A DNA stretch of 64,000 nt, taken from NCBI GenBank assembly GCA_023657465.1, contig JAGTJX010000002.1, positions 447,661 to 511,660 of the forward strand, given 5' to 3'. A program made the translations under genes and the position numbers. A model generated the notes under the pieces. It was not told where the DNA came from, ran no database searches, and saw only the letters and a program-made list of their open reading frames with translations. Source of the DNA: Lysobacteraceae bacterium. Its GTDB lineage: Bacteria; Bdellovibrionota; UBA1018; JAGTJX01. Shown in pieces: positions 9,393-19,117 of the stretch (position 1 is its first letter; each line of letters starts with the position of its first letter).

Positions 9393-9893
9393 ATGAATAT
9401 CAAAAAAACTTTTACTTTAGGTTTAGTACTCACTACCATCTCTATGACGCAAGCCGCAGTAGAGCCTGCAACTGTGGTCAGCATCGTCGGTGATGTAAAC
9501 GTGTTTTCATTTCCATCGAAGATCCCAGAAGGGTCATCACCACGAGCCCATAATGAAGGTGAATACTACTCCGTTCACGATGCGAAGATCGGCGAGAAAG
9601 TCGGTAAGGGTAATATCGTCAGAGCGAATCCCGGAGCCAAAGCAAAAGTTGTTTATGATAACGGAGATCAATTCAAAGTAGGTGGCGGAATTGCTTACCG
9701 AATCACTTGGGATGAGTAAGGCAAGATCGAGCTAAAGGACAAAAAGCTCGCTTCTGTGTCTGAAGTGAACACCCAAGTTGCTGAGAAGTTGAGTAGCGTG
9801 GCACCAAGTGCTCCTAAGAAACTTAAGCCATTCCGTGCTGAGCTTTTGAATCTAGGCGGCGAAGAAGCTTACAAGAGATACTTTAATAATTAA
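9393..9893 (+). pseudogene. FecR-like exported protein interrupted by an in-frame TAA
   Basis: The ribosome site AAGGAGAG precedes a 108-codon frame with a signal peptide (TFTLGLVLTTISMTQA) and a FecR-type core (KIGEKVGKGNIVRANPGAKA, then VVYDNGDQFKVGGG). A TAA at 9717-9719 stops it. The same frame then runs on for 57 further sense codons (GKIELKDKKLASVSEV to EEAYKRYFNN) to a TAA at 9891. The whole is 167 codons with one internal stop. FecR-type domains occur in exported proteins with beta-sandwich folds. Either a nonsense mutation shortened it, the stop is read through, or one base is wrong. Confidence 0.6.
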
Positions 9894-9914
9894 AACAGTG
9901 CTGTGCACTGTTTT
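9892..9914. terminator. Bidirectional hairpin terminator
   Basis: A perfect inverted repeat with 10-base arms (AAAACAGTGC and GCACTGTTTT) and a TGT loop starts within the second stop codon of the FecR-like frame. It has A-rich and T-rich sides, so it can act for both the + gene and the convergent gene ending at 9922. Its position just after 9893 supports 9891-9893 as the original gene end. Confidence 0.7.
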
Positions 9915-9921
9915 AAGGCTG

Positions 9922-10728
9922 TTATTTACTCGCCAGCTTTTTACTGAAGCTGAGCGCTCCATCGAGCGGAAGCTTCAAGCCTCCATCGGATGTAGAAAAC
10001 TTAAACGCTGTGATGAAGTTCTCAGTGGCTGCAGGTGCAAGCGCTAAGATTTCAAGCGCTAGATCAGTGGACTTGCTGATGCTGAGATCCATTTTGTTGC
10101 CACGAATGAATTCATCTAACTTCTTGAAGTTGGAGAAAGACTCTTGATCGAATCGCTCTCCTGCCTGAGCAACTCTCTGAGCGATGCGTGCACACTCAGG
10201 ACGAGGAAGATTGAGACCCGTTTGATCCAAACAATACATCAGCGCTTGTTTGAAGTCATTAACTCCGCGAGAAGTATCGCCTTTGAATTGAATAGAGAGT
10301 GACTTCGCAAGTGAAAGGCTCGTTCCTACATCGAGAGCAAGTTGATCTTCTGAAAACGCGATATAAAAAATTTCTAAAAAATGGTTTCGAATCGCACTGT
10401 CGTAAGATGAGAGTTCGGTTGCAGTCTTGATAGCATCTCGAGTAGGAATGCCTGCTTCGACCATTACTAAAACGCTCTGAGTAAAATTTTTAGCCGCATT
10501 CTCGCAGCCGCTTGAGACTTGGTCTGAGATCCGCTGAGCGTCGCTTTCAGTCACTTGAAATGACTTCTCAGATCGGAGGAAGCTCAGCACAGCGATGTAT
10601 TCCTTTGAGGCTAAGCAGGGAGCTTTTTTATTTGGATCTTTGGGTTCTACTGCAGCAAATAAATTGGTTGTGAGCAAAATGGTCGACAATAGAAATGTAT
10701 TCATAAGAATAGTAAGACATGAGTTCAT
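9922..10728 (-). CDS. Exported helical protein of unknown function
   Basis: 268 residues. It has a signal peptide (LTILMNTFLLSTILLTTNLFA) and an otherwise mostly alpha-helical protein with repeated helix pairs containing Ala, Ser and Leu (for example AKNFTQSVLVMVEAGIPTRD and TDLALEILALAPAATENF). Four cysteines remain in the mature part. No family was recognised. It is divergent from the uvrA-family gene. Confidence 0.6.
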   Translation of the reverse strand: MNSCLTILMNTFLLSTILLTTNLFAAVEPKDPNKKAPCLASKEYIAVLSFLRSEKSFQVTESDAQRISDQVSSGCENAAKNFTQSVLVMVEAGIPTRDAIKTATELSSYDSAIRNHFLEIFYIAFSEDQLALDVGTSLSLAKSLSIQFKGDTSRGVNDFKQALMYCLDQTGLNLPRPECARIAQRVAQAGERFDQESFSNFKKLDEFIRGNKMDLSISKSTDLALEILALAPAATENFITAFKFSTSDGGLKLPLDGALSFSKKLASK

Positions 10729-10785
10729 AAAAAAGTCATGGAAAGTCTTTTAACGCATCCTGTTTTAAGGCATACTGACTGGCTT

Positions 10786-13719
10786 ATGGCAGGCAAGAAA
10801 AAGACTAAAAATTCAATCGAGACCGACTTAGTGATCTTGCAACCTAAACCTTCGCAACGACCAATCCGGTTGTTCGGAGTGAGACATAATAATCTTAAAA
10901 ACATCAACGTCGAATTCCCGTCTAAGAAACTCACTGTAGTTACTGGGCTCAGTGGTAGCGGCAAGAGTTCGCTCGCGTTTGAAACTCTGTATGCAGAAGG
11001 ACAGAGAAGATTCGTCGAGAGTCTCTCGACTTACACACGTCAATTCATGGAGAAGATGCCGAAGCCTGATCTCGATGGTGTGGAGAATATTCCACCTTCA
11101 ATTGCTCTTGAGCAACGCAATCGCATCGTGAACTCACGTATGACCGTAGGAACTCAGACTGAGATTGTGGATTTCCTTCGTATTCTGTTCGCCAAAATTG
11201 GACACACGTTCTGTATAAATTGCGGTAAGCCTGTCGTGAGTGTCGATGCTGATCTCATTCATGCTCATGCTCTTAAGTGGTTTGTCAGTCGTAAGGGTGT
11301 GATTGCGGCACCGTTCTCCAAGCCCGCCTACAAGAAGATCAAACTCGAAAATATTTTCCAAATGCTGAAGGAGCAAGGATACCGAAGACTGCTCTGGACT
11401 CCGACAAAGAATAAACGTGAACTCCTCGATCTCGAAGATTTGGGTTCTGATGTATTCCCAGCGATTCCAATGGGTGCAGTCGAGAAGGAACAGCTCTACG
11501 TTGTCACTGACAGACTCAAGTTAGGCGCTGATATCGATACTGAAACCAAAACGAGAATCCGTGATTCAGTCGAGCAAGCGCTCATGATTGGAAGACAGAA
11601 CATTTACTTCATCGATCTCGACACAGGAGAGAAGAAGCATTACAAGGAGCAGTTCGCGTGTTCCGATTGCGGCACTGAACACAGGTTGCCTGAGCCCATG
11701 CTCTTCTCATTCAATTCACCACTAGGTGCATGCAAGCGTTGCAGTGGGTTTGGATTCCTCCTCGATATCGATGAGAAGCTTGTCGTTCCTGACCTCACGA
11801 AGACTCTGAAGAACGGTGCGATTGATCCGCTCTCCAAGCCTTCATTCGCAGAGTGGCAGGACGATCTGTTTCGATTCGTTGAGCGTCACGGGATCTCTAT
11901 CGGGAAGAAGTATCAAGATCTAACGAAGGAAGAGAAGCGCCTGATCTGGCAAGGTGATACGCAGGACAAAACATTCCCTGGGATATTGAAGTTCTTCGAT
12001 GAGCTTGCGAAGAAGAAGTACAAGCTTCACATCCGGGTCTTCATCCGTAGATATCAATCCCAGACTCTGTGTCCTGAGTGCGAGGGCAGCAGACTGAGTC
12101 GTGAAGCTCGTGCAGTGAAGATCGGTGAGAAGACGATGCCCGATGTGGTGAACTCTTCGATCATTGATTCACTGGCATGGCTTAAAGATCTTAAGCTTTC
12201 TCCGAATGATAAGAAAATTTCTCGTGATGCATTCGAACAAATTGAACGCAGACTGAGTTTCTTAGATGAAGTCGGTGTGGGTTACCTCACTCTCTCTCGT
12301 CTCGCTAAGACTCTCTCAGGAGGAGAGTACCAGAGGATTAATCTCGCCACTCAACTCGGTAACGGTCTCTGCGGCACTCTCTATGTACTCGATGAGCCGT
12401 CTATCGGACTTCATGCTGCTGATACCGACAGACTCATTAAGATTTTAAAGCGTCTCCGCGATCAAGGGAACACTGTCGTCGTTGTAGAGCATGATCTCGA
12501 AGTCATGAGATGCGCAGATTATCTTATAGAAATGGGACCAGGCGCTGGACGCCGTGGAGGCGAGTGCGTAGATCAAGGAACTCGAGAGAAGTTCATCTCT
12601 TCTCAAGTTTCACTCACGAGTAAGTACCTCTCTGGCGCACTCAAGGTTGTGGAACAATACAAGATCCCGCCACCTCATGGTAAAGTTCTCAAGATCACGG
12701 GTTGCAGCGAACACAATTTGAAAAATATCACCGTCGAGTTCCCTCTGAGACGCTGGGTCGTTGTCACCGGTCCATCTGGATCTGGCAAGAGCACGCTCAT
12801 TCATCAAACGCTCTATCCAGCACTTGCTCGAGTGTACAAGTCTGAAGAAGACCTCGATTCTTTAGAGATGGGTCGATATGACAAGCTCTATGGAGCGGAA
12901 TATCTTGCTGGTGTAGTGATGCTGGATCAGAAGCCCATCGGTAAGAACTCGAGATCCAATCCTGCGACTTACATGAAAGCTTGGGATGAAATCCGTAGAA
13001 TTTACGCCAACCAAGTGCTTTCCTCTCGTCGTGGATACACTCCGCAACACTTCTCCTTCAATGTTGATAGTGGAAGATGCACGGTCTGCGGTGGCGAAGG
13101 TGAGATCACTCTGGACATGCACTTCATGGCAGATATCAAGCTTCCTTGTGATGAATGCGGTGGAAAGCGATTCAAGAAGGCTATCTTGGATGTGATGTAC
13201 CAGGGTAAGAATATCTCTGATCTCCTCCACACAACAATTGATGAAGCGTTTGATCTCTTCAGAAGTAATACAGTTTTGCATCGTAAGTTCTCTATCCTCC
13301 GCGAAGTGGGCTTGGGCTACTTAATGGTAGGGCAGAGTGCTCCAACACTCTCAGGAGGTGAATCTCAGAGGCTTAAGATCGCAGCTGCTCTCGATGAACG
13401 TCAGGGCGACAATCTACTCTATCTCTTCGATGAACCGACCACGGGTCTTCACTCAGAAGATGTAAAGAAGCTCATGAGTGTGGTGAGAGAATTAGTAGAG
13501 CGTGGACATAGTGTGATCATGATTGAACACAATCTGGATATGATCTCAGCTTCGGATCATGTGATTGATTTGGGTCCTGAAGGGGGAGAGAATGGTGGAT
13601 ACGTCTCTGCTACCGGGGCTCCTGACCAACTCATGGAGCTTGAGAAGTCCATTACAGGCAAGATGCTTGAGCGCGCAGGATATGTATTTCCCGCGCGCCC
13701 CGAGCGACCTTTCGTCTAA
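10786..13719 (+). CDS. uvrA: UvrA-family excision repair ATPase
   Basis: 977 residues from the chosen ATG (MAGKKKTKN); an ATG 48 bases upstream has no ribosome site and adds unconvincing sequence. It holds two ABC ATPase modules: Walker A TGLSGSGKSS near the N-terminus with LSGGEYQRINLATQLG, and TGPSGSGKST with LSGGESQRLKIAAAL in the second half. Zinc modules show as CINCGKP, CSDCG with CKRC, CPECEGSRL, and CTVCGGEGE with CDECGGKRF. UvrA scans DNA for damage and loads UvrB. The stretch HIRVFIRRYQSQTLCPECEG resembles UvrA paralogues more than Escherichia coli UvrA (from memory), so a paralogue is possible. No uvrB is nearby. Confidence 0.85.
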   Translation: MAGKKKTKNSIETDLVILQPKPSQRPIRLFGVRHNNLKNINVEFPSKKLTVVTGLSGSGKSSLAFETLYAEGQRRFVESLSTYTRQFMEKMPKPDLDGVENIPPSIALEQRNRIVNSRMTVGTQTEIVDFLRILFAKIGHTFCINCGKPVVSVDADLIHAHALKWFVSRKGVIAAPFSKPAYKKIKLENIFQMLKEQGYRRLLWTPTKNKRELLDLEDLGSDVFPAIPMGAVEKEQLYVVTDRLKLGADIDTETKTRIRDSVEQALMIGRQNIYFIDLDTGEKKHYKEQFACSDCGTEHRLPEPMLFSFNSPLGACKRCSGFGFLLDIDEKLVVPDLTKTLKNGAIDPLSKPSFAEWQDDLFRFVERHGISIGKKYQDLTKEEKRLIWQGDTQDKTFPGILKFFDELAKKKYKLHIRVFIRRYQSQTLCPECEGSRLSREARAVKIGEKTMPDVVNSSIIDSLAWLKDLKLSPNDKKISRDAFEQIERRLSFLDEVGVGYLTLSRLAKTLSGGEYQRINLATQLGNGLCGTLYVLDEPSIGLHAADTDRLIKILKRLRDQGNTVVVVEHDLEVMRCADYLIEMGPGAGRRGGECVDQGTREKFISSQVSLTSKYLSGALKVVEQYKIPPPHGKVLKITGCSEHNLKNITVEFPLRRWVVVTGPSGSGKSTLIHQTLYPALARVYKSEEDLDSLEMGRYDKLYGAEYLAGVVMLDQKPIGKNSRSNPATYMKAWDEIRRIYANQVLSSRRGYTPQHFSFNVDSGRCTVCGGEGEITLDMHFMADIKLPCDECGGKRFKKAILDVMYQGKNISDLLHTTIDEAFDLFRSNTVLHRKFSILREVGLGYLMVGQSAPTLSGGESQRLKIAAALDERQGDNLLYLFDEPTTGLHSEDVKKLMSVVRELVERGHSVIMIEHNLDMISASDHVIDLGPEGGENGGYVSATGAPDQLMELEKSITGKMLERAGYVFPARPERPFV

Positions 13720-13729
13720 GCAAATACGT

Positions 13730-14167
13730 TTACTTTCTGATCAACTTAGGAATTGAGAGCGGCTTCAATGCGATGTCGACTGAGAGTTTGTCAGTGTCTA
13801 CATCTTCATAGAATTCCAGCTTCGCTTTAAAGTTCAGGAGAATCTTCTTACCTACAAACTTACCTAAGTTGAATTTTGCGTTGTTTTCAATTCGATAAAA
13901 AGGAGATTTGATTCTTCTTTTATTAGCGAGCCAAGGATGATCTTTGAAGTCGATTTCTAAATAGAGATCTTTCTCATCGAGATCGAGTACAACCGTTCCC
14001 TTGAGGTAATAGGTTTCGCCATCTGCAAGCTCAGCATGAGTGTTTGCATCTTCGAATGGGCCTGGAGATCCGCCCCCTTTTGTACTTTGTTGAGCTTGAG
14101 CGCTGACTGACACGATCAACAGCAGAATGAAGAGCATGCCCTTTGTGATTTTAATGAAACTGTTCAT
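13730..14167 (-). CDS. Small exported protein of unknown function
   Basis: 145 residues. It has a signal peptide (KGMLFILLLIVSVSAQA, cleavage before QQS). The mature domain is beta-rich with many Lys and Asp (TYYLKGTVVLDLDEKDLYLE, FVGKKILLNFKAKLEFYEDV). No family was recognised; the pattern suggests a single small beta-barrel or OB-like fold. Its start overlaps the end of the upstream TPR regulator gene by 17 bases, so the two are likely co-transcribed. Confidence 0.6.
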   Translation of the reverse strand: MNSFIKITKGMLFILLLIVSVSAQAQQSTKGGGSPGPFEDANTHAELADGETYYLKGTVVLDLDEKDLYLEIDFKDHPWLANKRRIKSPFYRIENNAKFNLGKFVGKKILLNFKAKLEFYEDVDTDKLSVDIALKPLSIPKLIRK

Positions 14168-15353
14168 GATTTTTTCCCCCCTTATGAGATTGTATGAACC
14201 TGATTTTTTTACCGGGAGCCAGTCGGTAGCCTTCTTTCCAATTGAGAATGATCTCGGGGTGAGCTGCGCTACCCTCGATGAGTTTCCTCAATCGGTTGAT
14301 GTTGTAATAAAGCTTATTGTCGTGAGCCTGAGGAATGTAGTTTTCCTTCCAGACTAGCTTGATGAGTTGGGACTTGGACATTCCGTGTTCGCCTGACTTA
14401 GCAAGCTGCTTAAGGATGTCGAGTAGAACGAATTGTTTTCTGACGAGGAGTTCACCACGACCCTTAGTGATGATCACTCCACGCGCTTCATCGATGACGA
14501 GATCGACGGATGAAGGGTCCAAGTAATCGCGCTCTTTCTTCACCAGTGATTTGAGGTATCCAATGGAGTCAGCTGCTGTTGCACGCTCGACCAGGCTTAA
14601 GTGGAAGTCTGCTTCAGAGTATTTCTCTTGTAAGCGATAGATGTGTGAGTACCAATACATGCAGTAGAGATGGCAGTACCAGTTGTGCTCTTCCATGAAG
14701 TAGCCGTGAGCTTTCTGAATAGCGAGAAGTGCTTGATCGAGTGCGTTCTCACCCACGAGCATGATGCCTTCGTCAAGAGAGAGGAGCCCGATCACAGTTT
14801 TTAATTCTGGACGATCGAAATTGGAGAGTATGGCTTGTCCCAACGCTCTTGCCCGACCATTGAGCCCAGAGTCCTTGAGGTACTTGATCAACATGCTGTA
14901 GCCTTTGGCTCGTGCTGTGTTTTTCTCATGCGTTGTCGCAAACGGATGACGTCTTAATGCTTTTAAATAAATCAAAATATAAGATCTCAAGTGTTTGAGA
15001 TTGCCCGCGTAATAGGCTGCCATTGCTTTGCAGTAGTATGCGTTTGGCGGAATTGAGTTTGGGTACTTATTCATGAGGAGATTCAACTCGTCATTCCACT
15101 TTTGAATTTTTTCTTGGTTTTGCATTTCAGCACTGAGGCGGAAGAGAGCGGAGAGGGCTTCGAACTTTGATTGTAGTTCCTTATGAGTCTCTGCATGTTC
15201 AAACGCACAGAGGAAAAACTTTTCTGCGTCTAGGAATTCGCATTTCTCAAAACGGAGCACGCCTTCTCTAATCCACTGCTGTGGAGGAGAAAGATTTTGA
15301 CTTTCTGGTAAGAGTGCTTGATTTTGTGTAAACGTATTCACGGCGAGAATCAT
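14151..15353 (-). CDS. TPR protein with C-terminal OmpR-type winged helix
   Basis: 400 residues. Residues about 25-275 are helical and TPR-like (for example FLDAEKFFLCAFEHAETHK and GENALDQALLAIQKAHGYFM). Residues about 280-385 look like an OmpR/PhoB-type winged-helix DNA-binding domain (IDEARGVIITKGRGELLVRK, then MSKSQLIKLVWKENY and NKLYYNINRLRKLIEGS). There is no receiver domain. It is probably a transcription regulator controlled by binding through its TPR part (inference). It is divergent from the alpha/beta hydrolase gene and leads into a small exported protein gene. Confidence 0.75.
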   Translation of the reverse strand: MILAVNTFTQNQALLPESQNLSPPQQWIREGVLRFEKCEFLDAEKFFLCAFEHAETHKELQSKFEALSALFRLSAEMQNQEKIQKWNDELNLLMNKYPNSIPPNAYYCKAMAAYYAGNLKHLRSYILIYLKALRRHPFATTHEKNTARAKGYSMLIKYLKDSGLNGRARALGQAILSNFDRPELKTVIGLLSLDEGIMLVGENALDQALLAIQKAHGYFMEEHNWYCHLYCMYWYSHIYRLQEKYSEADFHLSLVERATAADSIGYLKSLVKKERDYLDPSSVDLVIDEARGVIITKGRGELLVRKQFVLLDILKQLAKSGEHGMSKSQLIKLVWKENYIPQAHDNKLYYNINRLRKLIEGSAAHPEIILNWKEGYRLAPGKKIRFIQSHKGGKNHEQFH

Positions 15354-15413
15354 GCCACCAGGAGTCGTTTTGTCAATGACGGCTTTGAAAGCAACAGAGG
15401 AGAGTTTTATACA

Positions 15414-16241
15414 ATGAAGCTAGCGCACCGCGAATGGGGTAGTGACCACGCTACTCGTCTAGTTTTCTTGCATGGCATGGGTGGTACTGCGGCTCTTTGG
15501 CGACCCATTGCATCAGTACTGGAAGATGAATTCAAAGTTATAGCACTCGACCAGAGAGGTCATGGTGGTAGTAGACCAGTTCCTTTGAATCCCAAAACTC
15601 AGAAGCAAGATTTTTCTCCCTTAGATTTTGCAGGAGATGTCATTGAAACTCTTCAAGATATGGGAGTGGAGAACGCTTACATCGTCGGACATTCGATGGG
15701 AGTAAGGACTGCAGTTGCAACTGCTCATCTCGATCCCATGAGAGTTTCAGGTTTAGCACTGATTGATCTGGGTCTCACCGGTCCTGCGGGTGGAGGACTG
15801 GGTCAGGCACTTTCTGATTTTCTCGCTGTATTACCTGATCATTTTCCAACACGAGCTGAGGCGAAGACATACATGGACATGCATGCTCCTGAAGCTTCGA
15901 TCGGACTTTATTTGATGGCAGTGTCATCAGTCGATGAGAGCGGAAAACTTACGTTTCCTTTTGACCACGAGAGTCTGATCCAAACAATTAATGCATCGAT
16001 ACAAATTTCCAACGAAGAGTGGGTGAGGGGTTTTGCTAAAACTGGAAAGCCAGTTCTCGTTTTCCGTGGAGAGAAAAGTTTAGTTTACTCTCACGAGCTC
16101 TTTTCCAAGGAACAAGAGATGTTTAAATTTTTTCCGAATGTAAAATTTATTGAGATTTCGGGAGCGAGTCATGGACTCCCATTTGAAAAAAGAAAAGAAT
16201 TTTGCAAACTCATAACGCAGTGGGCTTCTCAGACAAACTGA
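15414..16241 (+). CDS. Alpha/beta-fold hydrolase
   Basis: 275 residues from the ATG at 15414, which follows a GAGGAGAG ribosome site. An alpha/beta hydrolase core shows the oxyanion loop VFLHGMGGTAALWRP, LDQRGHGGSRP, the nucleophile elbow VGHSMGVRTA and the catalytic His in SGASHGLPFEK. The substrate is unknown; the layout is that of small esterases and C-C bond hydrolases. The gene precedes the topoisomerase VI pair by 35 bases, on the same strand. Confidence 0.82.
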   Translation: MKLAHREWGSDHATRLVFLHGMGGTAALWRPIASVLEDEFKVIALDQRGHGGSRPVPLNPKTQKQDFSPLDFAGDVIETLQDMGVENAYIVGHSMGVRTAVATAHLDPMRVSGLALIDLGLTGPAGGGLGQALSDFLAVLPDHFPTRAEAKTYMDMHAPEASIGLYLMAVSSVDESGKLTFPFDHESLIQTINASIQISNEEWVRGFAKTGKPVLVFRGEKSLVYSHELFSKEQEMFKFFPNVKFIEISGASHGLPFEKRKEFCKLITQWASQTN

Positions 16242-16276
16242 GTCGTAAGTTGACGGCGCCCTGCATTTTTGGTTCA

Positions 16277-17956
16277 ATGGCCGCACACATGGCATCCACT
16301 CAAAAAATCACAACGAGTAGTACAGCGGAATATTTTTCAAAAAACCTTCAACAGGTAGGCTTTTCTTCACATACGAAGGCAGTGCTCACGACGCTCAAAG
16401 AAGCAGTCGATAACGCTCTCGATGCCTGCGAAGAGAACGATATTCTCCCCGAAATACGGATCGAGATAGAGAAATTAGGTGCTGGATCGATGAAAAATGC
16501 AGAGCAAATCCGCATTTGCGTAGTCGATAATGGTCCTGGAATCGATCCTGATGATGTTCCTAAGGTCTTCGGTGAGTATCTCGCATCCTCAAAATTCGGC
16601 CGCGGACGTTGTACTCGTGGCCAGCAAGGTATCGGTATCAGCGCTGCAACCACTTGGGCGCAGCTCACTGGCGGTAAGGGTGCACTCATCATCACGAAGC
16701 AAAAAGGCATGCGTAAGGCTCTCAAAGCTCGTGTGGAAGTGGATATTAAGAACAACAAAGGTACGATGAAAGATAAGGACATGATCGATTGGGATCGCCC
16801 CAATGGAACATCAGTCGAATTCATCATCGATGGAAGAATTCAATTGAACGGTGAAGCAGGGCTGATGAATTACTTGCTAGGTACTTCGCTTGTGAACCCG
16901 CACCTCACTCTTCATTACAAACTCCCAGATCCTGAAATCCCTGAGACAACTATTGAACGTGTTTCCAAGGATTTCCCAAAGATTCCTGAAGCAGTCGAGC
17001 CTCATCCTCACACAATGAAGCTGGGTGAATTCATCGCGCACTCGCACCTCTTCGGAAAAGTTAAAACGAGCAATTGGCTAGGCAAAGGGTTCTCTCGTGT
17101 AGGTCCTTCAGTCATTCAAGAACTCATTAAAACTGCAGGCGTGAAGAAAGCAATTTTTGAGAAGAACGTCGATCAGCTCGATGAGGCCGAGTTCAAGTCT
17201 CTCTATACAGGATTGCAGAATTTGCCGCTCATGGCTCCTTCTACTTCTTCTGTTCTTTCGATCGGTGAAGAGTCACTCTCAAAAAGCATTCAGCGCTTAG
17301 GCGCAGTGGATTACTTCTCTGTCGTCACACGTAAACCTACGATTTGTGATTTCAAACCCGTAGAAGTAGAAGTCGCAATCGCGCGCCTTCAAGTGAAGAC
17401 TGTGGAGCAAGATACTCCTGTTCAAGTTTTAAGATTTGCTAACCGCGTTCCGCTTCAATTCGATAAGTCAGCTTGTGCGATTTATAATTCACTCACTACT
17501 GTGAATTGGAAAGCCTACGGACTCGTGCAGCCTAAGGAAAGTTTACCTCAGGGTCCATACATCGTAGCAGTGAGCGTCGTTTCACCCTTCATCAAATTCA
17601 AAAACGCATCCAAGGAAACGATCGACTCCTCAGATGAGCTCGTCGAAGAGATTAGACGTGCACTCATGCAAGCGGGTCAGAAACTCTCCAAGCACATTAG
17701 GCGTGAAGACAAAGCTAATGAACTCGAAGAGAAGATTCGTCACATCGAACAATTCGGCCCTATCTTGGTCGAAGGAATCTGCCGAATCACGAAGGCTAAT
17801 GATACTAGAAAAGAGAAAGCGCGTTTAGGTCTGATGAAGTTACTCGGCCGTGACGCACAAGAAGCTGAAAAAGATTTAGAGTCAGCATCTGAGAAGTTAG
17901 AAGCACATTTGGTCAAAACAAAGAAGTCTGAAACCGTAGAAGAAGTTGAGGCTTAA
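16277..17956 (+). CDS. top6B: DNA topoisomerase VI subunit B
   Basis: 559 residues from ATG 16277; another ATG lies at 16289 and neither has a strong ribosome site. The N-terminus matches the family (STAEYFSKNLQQVGFSS). The GHKL (Bergerat) ATP site is complete: EAVDNALDA at 42-50, DNGPGI at 84-89, GQQGIGIS at 115-122 and GTSVEF further on. It continues through a region suited to the H2TH and transducer domains (FANRVPLQFDKSACAIY, WKAYGLVQPKESLPQGPYIV). It closes on ATP around the second duplex and drives strand passage with subunit A. Subunit A follows 4 bases later. The last 40 residues are an acidic, helical extension. Confidence 0.93.
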   Translation: MAAHMASTQKITTSSTAEYFSKNLQQVGFSSHTKAVLTTLKEAVDNALDACEENDILPEIRIEIEKLGAGSMKNAEQIRICVVDNGPGIDPDDVPKVFGEYLASSKFGRGRCTRGQQGIGISAATTWAQLTGGKGALIITKQKGMRKALKARVEVDIKNNKGTMKDKDMIDWDRPNGTSVEFIIDGRIQLNGEAGLMNYLLGTSLVNPHLTLHYKLPDPEIPETTIERVSKDFPKIPEAVEPHPHTMKLGEFIAHSHLFGKVKTSNWLGKGFSRVGPSVIQELIKTAGVKKAIFEKNVDQLDEAEFKSLYTGLQNLPLMAPSTSSVLSIGEESLSKSIQRLGAVDYFSVVTRKPTICDFKPVEVEVAIARLQVKTVEQDTPVQVLRFANRVPLQFDKSACAIYNSLTTVNWKAYGLVQPKESLPQGPYIVAVSVVSPFIKFKNASKETIDSSDELVEEIRRALMQAGQKLSKHIRREDKANELEEKIRHIEQFGPILVEGICRITKANDTRKEKARLGLMKLLGRDAQEAEKDLESASEKLEAHLVKTKKSETVEEVEA

Positions 17957-17960
17957 CACC

Positions 17961-19115
17961 ATGGCATCCAAATCCTCCGTCGCAGCTGATATTCCAAAAC
18001 TTTCAAAAGAGCTCTGTTTGCGTTTGTTAGGCGATCTCGAGAAAGCCAAACGTCCAGTGATCTACGCGACCAAGTGTTCTCTTGACAATGCGATGTACAA
18101 CCCAAAAGTGGGATACCTCACTCCAGGTGACAAGAAAGTGGCAACAGAACTCAACGTGAGTTCTGTGAAGAAGATGTCGCGTACGATTTTCATGCTGGAG
18201 ATCATTTTAGGGAACTTAGAGACAGGAGCAGTCAACACGAAGCGTGAATTGTACTACATCTCTAAAGGTTATATTAAACATGATCCTAAGTTGAAGCCGC
18301 TTGATTTTGCGGATCAGAATGAGAGCGATGACATCATCGATTTCATTTGCGAAATGCTTGAAGTTTACCGTGAAGAAATCAATTGCTACGCCAACGATCG
18401 CGGCGGTCAGACGTACTCTCAACAACTCATTGTCACTGAGACGATGGTCGATGGCACCAAAGCTACGATTGATCTATCGAAGTTAGGTACTTCACCGTTT
18501 CAGCCGAAGAACCGTCCACAGAATTTGAAACTCTCTGCACGTAAGAAAATCGATTTCTGTCTCATCGTAGAATCTGAAGGTACCGCTAATACTCTGGTTG
18601 CTAACGGATTCACTAAGCGTAACAACTGTATCTTGATGGGTGCTCAAGGAGTTCCGTCCAATGCGGTTCGTGGTTGGTCTAAGCTCATTCAAGATCAGCT
18701 CGAGTGTCCGATCTACTTCTTCGGCGATCTCGATGCGTACACGATGCAGAACATTTTTAGAACTTTGAAAGCGGGATCTGCTGCGTCTCTTATCCGTAAC
18801 GAAGATTATTCTGCTCCTGAAGTCAGATTCTTAGGTGTGCTTCCCGATGATATCAAAAAGTATGATCTCCTTGATTATCCTGTGAAGGAAAACGACGCGC
18901 AAGAAGCGCGCGCTCTGAAGAAAGCTGGAGATGTTCTGAAGAACGATCCATTCTTCATGGACAAGAAGAACAAGGGTCTTGCAGATATTCTGAAGTGGTT
19001 GCAAGTCAACAAACGTCGTTGCGAGCAGCAATCCTACTTCACTGTGAATCCTAAGGATCCTACGATGCCAGAGAAGATCATCATCGATAAGATCAAGCGC
19101 GGGCACTACGTCTAA
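17961..19115 (+). CDS. top6A: DNA topoisomerase VI subunit A (Spo11-like)
   Basis: 384 residues from ATG 17961, with GAGG 9 bases upstream. It cleaves both strands of DNA with a tyrosine. The winged-helix 5Y-CAP part carries NTKRELYYISKGY, whose tyrosine pair at 98-99 holds the likely catalytic residue. The Toprim domain carries Glu204 in LIVESEGTAN and Asp256/Asp258 in YFFGDLDAYTM, which bind magnesium. The length fits the family (about 370). It forms an A2B2 enzyme with subunit B, encoded just upstream. A long-hairpin repeat begins 2 bases after the stop. Confidence 0.93.
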   Translation: MASKSSVAADIPKLSKELCLRLLGDLEKAKRPVIYATKCSLDNAMYNPKVGYLTPGDKKVATELNVSSVKKMSRTIFMLEIILGNLETGAVNTKRELYYISKGYIKHDPKLKPLDFADQNESDDIIDFICEMLEVYREEINCYANDRGGQTYSQQLIVTETMVDGTKATIDLSKLGTSPFQPKNRPQNLKLSARKKIDFCLIVESEGTANTLVANGFTKRNNCILMGAQGVPSNAVRGWSKLIQDQLECPIYFFGDLDAYTMQNIFRTLKAGSAASLIRNEDYSAPEVRFLGVLPDDIKKYDLLDYPVKENDAQEARALKKAGDVLKNDPFFMDKKNKGLADILKWLQVNKRRCEQQSYFTVNPKDPTMPEKIIIDKIKRGHYV

Positions 19116-19117
19116 AA

